Below the pieces are notes generated by a model. The model did not search any database and was not told where the DNA came from. It saw only the letters and a program-made list of their open reading frames with translations. DNA of 9,469 nucleotides from JANNAV01 sp031384695 (GTDB lineage: Bacteria > Pseudomonadota > Alphaproteobacteria > Rhodobacterales > Rhodobacteraceae), in NCBI GenBank assembly GCA_031384695.1, contig JANNAV010000027.1, positions 1 to 9,469 on the forward strand. The letters run 5' to 3'. Shown here piece after piece: positions 5,528 through 9,469 of this stretch. The stretch's first letter is position 1. Each line of letters starts with the position of its first letter. Both the position numbers and the translations under genes were made by a program.

Positions 5528-6456
5528 CTTGCGGCCTTTGTTTTCAGTTCGGGTACTTTCAGTTCGGGGTGGGCTTTCAGCACCGCATCACGGGCAACGG
5601 CGGCAAAAAGATACCGCTCGTCCCGCAGCATGGCGTTGGCGGCGCGCAGAATGCGCCGGGGCTGGCCGCGCCGCACCAGGCTTTCCATAAAGGCCCGCCG
5701 CCACACCCGCAGCGCCTTGCGCGCCCTGAGCCGCCGCCAGAAATCCGCCCCCAGCCTGCCCGTTTCGGCATATTCGGCAAACATCTCGGGCAGCGCATCG
5801 CATTTGATCACCACCCGGATCGCCTGATGGGTAAAGTGATCTGCCTTGATCTGGGTGATGTTCGGGCCTGTCAGACGCGCCGCATGCGCCCGGTCCTCGG
5901 GCACAAAGGGATCAAACAGGATCACCGCATGCGCCAGATGCGCCACCGCATCCGCCGCATCCAGAAACGTGGGATCGGTCCAGTTCGACCGCCGCACCGC
6001 ATAGCCGAACCGCGTCTCGAAGGGGCAGATTTTCTGGCTCATCGTCGATTGCGGGCTGAACGCCAGCACCCGCGCGCCGGGCACCAAAGTGGCAAAGTTC
6101 AGCGCCGCAAACGCCCCCATCGAGGCACCGACAAACACCACCGTCTCGAACCGTGCAAAGAACCCAACCGCCTGCAGGGCGCGGATGAAATCGGGGGCCG
6201 TCGCCTGCCGGAACCAATCCTTGGCAAAGCTTTGCACCCCCAGCAGCGAATAGCCCAAAGCCGTCACCCGGCTGTGCATCCATGGCAGGCGCGGATAAGG
6301 ATCATCCAGCGTCGCCAGATTATCAAATGTAACAAACAGCACCCGCAAGGAGCGTTGTTCATACCAGAGGTTCCCCTCGGCCCCTTCCAGCAGGAAATGG
6401 TCGCGGCGCATCACCTCGTCGATATGGCAGGTTGCGGGAAGATCAAACGCGTCCAT
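5524..6456 (-). CDS. Alpha/beta-hydrolase-fold protein
   Basis: 310 aa. The pattern LRVLFVTFDN (about 37-46, first strand), VVFVGASMGAFAALNFA (about 106-122) and VILFDPFVPED (about 178-188) fits an alpha/beta hydrolase. Ser112 lies in a GASMG nucleophile elbow (GxSxG). Asp182 or Asp188 and a His in KADHFTHQA (His207 or His210) are plausible triad partners. Residues 215-310 are an Arg-rich helical extension not typical of a minimal hydrolase, ending in a duplicated PELK. No signal peptide or membrane span is visible. The start ATG lies 6 nt after the stop of the glycosyltransferase gene, with TGAGG as Shine-Dalgarno overlapping that stop; its own stop overlaps the GSCFA start by 4 nt. A third esterase/acyl-transfer fold in the operon suggests glycan acyl chemistry, but substrate and reaction are unknown. 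Confidence 0.6.
   Translation of the reverse strand: MDAFDLPATCHIDEVMRRDHFLLEGAEGNLWYEQRSLRVLFVTFDNLATLDDPYPRLPWMHSRVTALGYSLLGVQSFAKDWFRQATAPDFIRALQAVGFFARFETVVFVGASMGAFAALNFATLVPGARVLAFSPQSTMSQKICPFETRFGYAVRRSNWTDPTFLDAADAVAHLAHAVILFDPFVPEDRAHAARLTGPNITQIKADHFTHQAIRVVIKCDALPEMFAEYAETGRLGADFWRRLRARKALRVWRRAFMESLVRRGQPRRILRAANAMLRDERYLFAAVARDAVLKAHPELKVPELKTKAAR
5542..5568. repeat. 15-bp period duplication at a gene end
   Basis: TTTCAGTTCGGG occurs at 5542-5553 and again at 5557-5568, an exact 12-bp match with a 15-bp period. It encodes PELKV/PELKT close to the C-terminus of the alpha/beta-hydrolase-fold protein. A further partial copy (CTTTCAG) follows at about 5564-5570 and beyond. Confidence 0.85.
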
Positions 6457-6462
6457 GCGGCC

Positions 6463-7356
6463 TCAGAACAACTGCGCAAAGCGTTCGGGCAGGCGGTACA
6501 CCTTGCTGCTGCGCCCGCCGCCAACCGACCAGAACGGCGTGCCTTCCTTCAGCCGCCACCCCTCCTGCATCTCGCGGCGAAACTCGGGAAACTCCACCGT
6601 CTCGGCGCTCGGATCCAGCTTGCTCAGCGCCTCGTAGCTCGACCACGCGGTATCCCAACCCGTCACCTTGCGCTCCACCTCCGCCAGATCGCCGCTCTGG
6701 ATGTTGCGCTGTTCCAGCCGCAGGGCAAGCCGGTCATGGGTCATCGCAAAATCGACAAACCGCAGATGGAACAGGTACAGATGCGGGTCCAGAAACGGCA
6801 CTTTCTCGGATGCGAAATGCCCCCCCGGCGCGAAGGTGATGCGGTTGCGGGTGATGCAGGGTTTGGCATAATTGGCGTTCAGCCGGAAAATCCGCCGCCG
6901 CGCCAATATCCCCGCATCATCGCTCAACGCCTCGGGTTCCAGCCTTGGGTTATGCACCAGTTCGATGGCAAAAGGCGTGATCACCCGCGGCGCTTCGCCA
7001 TCCGGAAAACGCCCGACATACTCCGGCAAGCTGCCCGCCACATCAGGATCAACCGCCACAATCTCATCGACATCGCCGCACAGCACCCAGTTATAATGCC
7101 GGGTAAAGGCCGTGGTGAACTCTGACAGCATCTGCCAGCGCCGCTGGTTCCACGAAAACCGGCTTTCGTCATAGGGCAGATAGATCACATTCGCCCCCTC
7201 GGCCATCGCCGCGATGCCCGCATCGCCACCGTGATTGAGGATGTAAAGATGTTCCCGGCCCAGTTGCTTGCCGTAATAGTCAAGCCAGCGCCGCAGAAAG
7301 AAGTGATCGCCACGGACCATGGTAATCGCGGCCATTCCGGCCTTGGTTTTGTCCAT
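6463..7356 (-). CDS. Family-2-type glycosyltransferase (Glyco_tranf_2_4 group)
   Basis: 297 aa from an ATG at 7356, with AAGG about 7 nt upstream. The N-terminus AAITMVRGDHFFLRRWLDYYGKQLG and HLYILNHGGDAG (about residues 9-47) match the group of family-2-like transferases that begin with '..v.NE..fL.ewi.yh...G...i.i.d..S.D'. WNQRRWQ (about 69-75) and VLCGDVDEIV (about 91-100, D95-V-D97-E98) supply the metal-binding DXD region. Later FHLRFVDF and SVGGGR resemble the conserved end of the group. No membrane span or signal peptide, so predicted cytoplasmic. It is the first gene of the minus-strand cluster, with a 67-nt leader from the predicted transcription start. The open frame extends another 261 codons upstream, across the divergent promoter and antisense to the plus-strand gene, and that part is rejected. 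The sugar transferred is unknown. Confidence 0.82.
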   Translation of the reverse strand: MDKTKAGMAAITMVRGDHFFLRRWLDYYGKQLGREHLYILNHGGDAGIAAMAEGANVIYLPYDESRFSWNQRRWQMLSEFTTAFTRHYNWVLCGDVDEIVAVDPDVAGSLPEYVGRFPDGEAPRVITPFAIELVHNPRLEPEALSDDAGILARRRIFRLNANYAKPCITRNRITFAPGGHFASEKVPFLDPHLYLFHLRFVDFAMTHDRLALRLEQRNIQSGDLAEVERKVTGWDTAWSSYEALSKLDPSAETVEFPEFRREMQEGWRLKEGTPFWSVGGGRSSKVYRLPERFAQLF

Positions 7357-7429
7357 CCTGCTGCCTTGCCCGTCGTCTTTACCCGGTTTGCCCGCAGTTT
7401 TCCCGCAGGCGTCCGGATTGATTAACGAA

Positions 7430-7458
7430 ATGATAAGCGAAAATCGCCATGATGGCAA
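7430..7458 (-). promoter_or_regulatory. Sigma70-like promoter of the minus-strand cluster
   Basis: Read on the minus strand, a -35 TTGCCA (7458-7453, 5 of 6 to consensus) is followed by exactly 17 nt and a -10 TATCAT (7435-7430, 5 of 6). Transcription would begin near 7423, leaving a leader of about 67 nt before the ATG at 7356. This is the best promoter match in the window and sits where the operon needs one. Confidence 0.6.
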
Positions 7459-7474
7459 AACAAGCTTTTGTTTT
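7446..7474. promoter_or_regulatory. Two abutting inverted repeats over the -35 box (candidate operator)
   Basis: GCCAT-G-ATGGC (7446-7456) is a perfect 5-bp inverted repeat lying in the promoter spacer and -35 box. Directly next to it, AAAACAA-GCTT-TTGTTTT (7457-7474) is a perfect 7-bp inverted repeat overlapping the upstream end of the -35. A bound regulator would contact or block RNA polymerase. The second repeat could also form a hairpin followed by five T on the plus strand, so a weak terminator-like role is an alternative. Confidence 0.4.
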
Positions 7475-7544
7475 TGGGGCGGATTGTTTCCAATTTGTCG
7501 CCAGTATTGACTTGCGCCGGGTTCTCGGTTTTCTGGCCTGATGC

Positions 7545-7550
7545 AGGAGG
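7545..7550 (+). promoter_or_regulatory. Ribosome binding site fixing the start at 7555
   Basis: AGGAGG lies 4 nt before ATG at 7555. It sets the start 29 codons inside a longer open frame whose upstream part lies over the A/T-rich promoter region. Confidence 0.65.
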
Positions 7551-7554
7551 CCGC

Positions 7555-9027
7555 ATGACGCAATCGGACGATACTGATCTGGACAAGGTACGCTGGGGCA
7601 CGATCCTGCGCGCCCGCAACGGCGATGTCATGCGCTATGATGAAACCGGCATCATCATGCGCCTGTCGGATCGGGTGATCGCCGATATCGCGGCGCGTTT
7701 GCCGCAGACGGCGACGGCGCCGCTTTTGGCGACGGCAGAACCGCTCGACGCCGACCTTCTGGGCGATATCGACGCCTGGAACCTGCGCCAACAAGGCGAG
7801 TGGTACGTGTTCGCAGCCGATCTCGCCGGCGAGCAGGGCGTGCGGCAATACCGCAGGCGCATCGCCGCCCAAACCGACGCCGCCGAACTGCCGATCATCG
7901 CCGATGCGCCGGGGGCGATGCTGGGCATCCTCACCCTTGGCGGCGCACGCGCGGCACGCGCCCTGCCCCGCCCCTCGCGGTATCCGCATCACATCCTTGC
8001 CCCCGGCGATGATATCGGCGCGGTCGGCATGGCAGGAACCGAACCCGCCACCGCCACCGCCGGTGCCATGGCCCTGCGCGAGGTCACCCGCGACGCGATG
8101 CTGGCCGAGGTGCTGCTGGCAGACCGCCACCAGCACCACCGCGCCCTGCCCCTGTACCTTGTGCGCGCCGAAACCGATGCCTCCGCTTCAATCGCCGCAC
8201 TTGGCACTGGGATGGCGTATCAAAACCTGCTGACCGCCGCGCGCAACCTTGCCAGCATCGCCGAAAGCCTTGGCAAACCGGCGCGCATTCTGGCGGTGCG
8301 GCTGGACTACTCGCTCGAAGACATCAGCCCCGATCCGCTGGCCTACCGCGACGGCATACTGGCGCTGATGGCGCAACTGACCCGCGATCTGGGCACCCTC
8401 GGTTTCCGCAAGCCGGTGTTCATCGCCACGTTCGAAGCCGGCACCGCCCGCATCACCGACGGCCCGGTGCTGCGGGCGCAGTGGGAACTGGCGTGGAACA
8501 GCGGCGGCCATGATCTGATCTTTACCGCCCCCGGCTATATGTTCGCGCAAGATGCCAACGCCCGCCTGACCGATAGCGCCATGCAACAGTCAGCCGAAAT
8601 GGATGCCGCCGCCCTGACCACAATCTACGCCGACGCCCCATGGTTCTGCCCCACCTTCCTGCTGGCCGAACGCGAAGGCGATGTGGCCATCCGCATCAAA
8701 GCCCGCGCCATGACCGGGCTGGTGCTTGATACCAATGATCCCTTCAGCGCGGGGCCCGCCGCAGGCTTCCGGCTGCACGGGGCCAGCAATGCAGCCACCA
8801 TCACCGGCGTGGCACTGGCCGCCGATGATCCGCAAGACGTGATCCTCACCTGCAACAAACGCCCCGAAGGCAAGGCGTTGCACGTCCTTTACGGCTTTGG
8901 CGCTGATCCCCGCTCTGGCCCCCATCCCGCCGCCTGTGGTGCCCTGCGCGATGACTGGTCCGTCCCCAGCACCACCGGCGCATCGCTTCACCGCTGGGCG
9001 CTGCCCTGCGCTTTGCCCGTGCATTGA
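7555..9027 (+). CDS. Sialate-O-acetylesterase-like SGNH protein, active site probably degenerate
   Basis: 490 aa, with no signal peptide or membrane span. I recognise the layout only by pattern. A central region (about 215-355) resembles the carbohydrate-esterase/sialate-O-acetylesterase branch of SGNH proteins: LGTGMAYQN, ILAVRLDYSLED, YRDGILALMAQLTRDLG, a strand VFIATFEAG, LIFTAPGYMFAQD and ARLTDSAMQ. A C-terminal beta-sandwich-like domain (about 365-490) contains LVLDTNDP, ITGVALAADD, LHVLYGFG, ALRDDWS and LHRWALP. In active relatives, as I recall them, the segment near 250 carries an HGExD-type motif and the segment near 337 reads D..HLT; here they read LDYSLED and ANARLT, so the catalytic His appears to be missing. 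I also cannot place a GQS-type serine motif. It may be a binding or structural protein. The next gene begins 8 nt after its stop, so the two are probably co-transcribed. Another possibility is a phage-tail or surface-appendage protein. Confidence 0.45.
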   Translation: MTQSDDTDLDKVRWGTILRARNGDVMRYDETGIIMRLSDRVIADIAARLPQTATAPLLATAEPLDADLLGDIDAWNLRQQGEWYVFAADLAGEQGVRQYRRRIAAQTDAAELPIIADAPGAMLGILTLGGARAARALPRPSRYPHHILAPGDDIGAVGMAGTEPATATAGAMALREVTRDAMLAEVLLADRHQHHRALPLYLVRAETDASASIAALGTGMAYQNLLTAARNLASIAESLGKPARILAVRLDYSLEDISPDPLAYRDGILALMAQLTRDLGTLGFRKPVFIATFEAGTARITDGPVLRAQWELAWNSGGHDLIFTAPGYMFAQDANARLTDSAMQQSAEMDAAALTTIYADAPWFCPTFLLAEREGDVAIRIKARAMTGLVLDTNDPFSAGPAAGFRLHGASNAATITGVALAADDPQDVILTCNKRPEGKALHVLYGFGADPRSGPHPAACGALRDDWSVPSTTGASLHRWALPCALPVH

Positions 9028-9035
9028 GGGGGCCA

Positions 9036-9469
9036 ATGATGCTGTATCTTGACGCCGAACTGCCACCCGGCGCGCTTGTGGATCAGGCAGGCCCCGCGCT
9101 TGCCGCGATCATGGCGGGCGTATCCGGTCTGTGGTTTCAGGCCGACCCCGACCATATGGAAACCCAGAACGGCGTGGCCACGGCATGGCAGGCCCGTCAA
9201 GGAACGGGCACCGCACAACCGGCGCAACCAAACAAAGGCCACGGCAAACTCGGGCTGGAAGGGCTGGAACTGCTGGCCGGCAAGAACTGCGGCTTCGCGC
9301 TTGAAGGGGCCGCGCCCGACGCCACCTGCCTGTCCTTCGCGGTGTTTTACACCGCCCCCACCCAGGATATCCGCACCCTCCTGTCGATCAAACTGGCCGC
9401 CGCCAAGAACTATCTCTTTCTTTACGAGCAAGAGGGCGTGCTGGGCCTGAAAGATCAGGGCGGCGCGGG
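9036..9469 (+). CDS. Concanavalin A/LamG-like protein, 3' end missing
   Basis: 144 codons are visible before the window ends. Tandem ATGs at 9036 and 9039 follow a G-rich Shine-Dalgarno (GAGGGGG, 9026-9032); the second ATG has the better spacing. The gene starts 8 nt after the preceding stop. The sequence after residue 30, GLWFQADPDHMETQNGVATAW, then QARQGTGTAQPAQP, LLAGKNCGFALEG, LSFAVFYTAP, LLSIKLAAAKNYLFLYEQEG, reads like the jelly-roll strands of LamG/concanavalin A-like carbohydrate-binding domains. These often begin 'lW.da...' followed by 'v..W.d.sG.g..a.Q'. No signal peptide is present. The fold call is moderate and the function unknown; a glycan-binding role would suit the context. 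Confidence 0.5.
   Translation, partial: MMLYLDAELPPGALVDQAGPALAAIMAGVSGLWFQADPDHMETQNGVATAWQARQGTGTAQPAQPNKGHGKLGLEGLELLAGKNCGFALEGAAPDATCLSFAVFYTAPTQDIRTLLSIKLAAAKNYLFLYEQEGVLGLKDQGGA

Larger units (their letters stand above)
7357..7554. other. Divergent regulatory region
   Basis: 198 nt separate the start of the minus-strand cluster from the plus-strand 490-aa gene. The stretch 7420-7515 is clearly A/T-rich compared with everything around it. It holds the minus-strand promoter and two inverted repeats listed separately. For the plus strand, TTGACT at 7507-7512 could be a -35 element, but I see no matching -10 before the Shine-Dalgarno, so no plus-strand promoter is called. Confidence 0.6.

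Noticed and set aside
1688..7125. Very long plus-strand open frames (up to nearly 700 codons) antisense to the minus-strand cluster.
   Set aside because: They mirror the codon structure of GC-rich genes, read as Arg/His/Gln/Gly-rich peptide without domains, lack ribosome sites and overlap well-recognised proteins on the other strand.
7507..7535. Plus-strand promoter with TTGACT as -35.
   Set aside because: No acceptable -10 hexamer at 15-19 nt downstream, so not called.
7468..7554. Upstream extension of the 490-aa protein to an ATG at 7468.
   Set aside because: That ATG lies in the A/T-rich inverted repeat with no ribosome site, while AGGAGG precedes the ATG at 7555.
7357..8139. N-terminal extension of the family-2-type glycosyltransferase by 261 codons.
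   Set aside because: It crosses the A/T-rich promoter region and lies antisense to the 490-aa gene; the family's usual N-terminus begins right after the ATG at 7356.
8188..9431. Minus-strand frames opposite the two right-hand genes.
   Set aside because: Shadows of plus-strand codons with no domain pattern, no ribosome site and mutual overlap.

Overview
The window looks like a piece of a GC-rich alphaproteobacterial chromosome. Rhodobacterales (Rhodobacteraceae/Paracoccaceae) is the best guess. It rests on the strong G/C preference at third codon positions, the protein families present (a GSCFA-domain protein, a putative rhamnosyl transferase family member, a Glyco_tranf_2_4-type glycosyltransferase) and tightly overlapping genes. 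This is inference; there is no rRNA or other taxonomic marker here. All genes share one codon style, so I see no sign of recent transfer, and there is no IS element, tRNA, CRISPR array or integrase.

Layout. At the left edge (1-157, minus) is the 5' end of a gene for a small exported cysteine-containing protein. Next comes a 14-bp tandem repeat array (272-368), which runs into the 3' end of a VOC/glyoxalase-fold gene (351-746, minus). Divergent from that gene is a class I SAM-methyltransferase-like gene (953-1675, plus, GTG start). It converges on a six-gene minus-strand cluster occupying 1835-7356. In transcription order the cluster encodes a family-2-type glycosyltransferase, an alpha/beta-hydrolase-fold protein, a GSCFA-domain protein, an SGNH (GDSH) hydrolase-like protein, a DXD sugar transferase and a putative rhamnosyl transferase. 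The first five genes are separated by 6 nt or overlap by 4 or 17 nt. The sixth follows after 60 nt that contain a 7-bp tandem repeat. A good minus-strand sigma70-like promoter, overlapped by two inverted repeats, lies at 7430-7458. Divergent from it is a plus-strand pair: a 490-aa protein that resembles a sialate-O-acetylesterase-type SGNH protein with a degraded active site (7555-9027), and a probable concanavalin A/LamG-like protein that runs off the right edge (9036-9469).

How the genes may work together. The three transferases alternate with three esterase/acyltransferase-fold proteins in one translationally coupled unit. The simplest reading is synthesis and acyl decoration (or de-acylation) of a cell-surface glycan such as a capsule, O-chain or glycosylated surface protein. 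The methyltransferase-like protein and the plus-strand pair could supply further tailoring or surface proteins, but that link rests on proximity only.

The least expected structural feature is short tandem repetition at gene edges. A 14-bp array and a 7-bp array each carry a TGA stop in every unit. In-frame 15-bp or 6-bp duplications sit in the termini of three other proteins.
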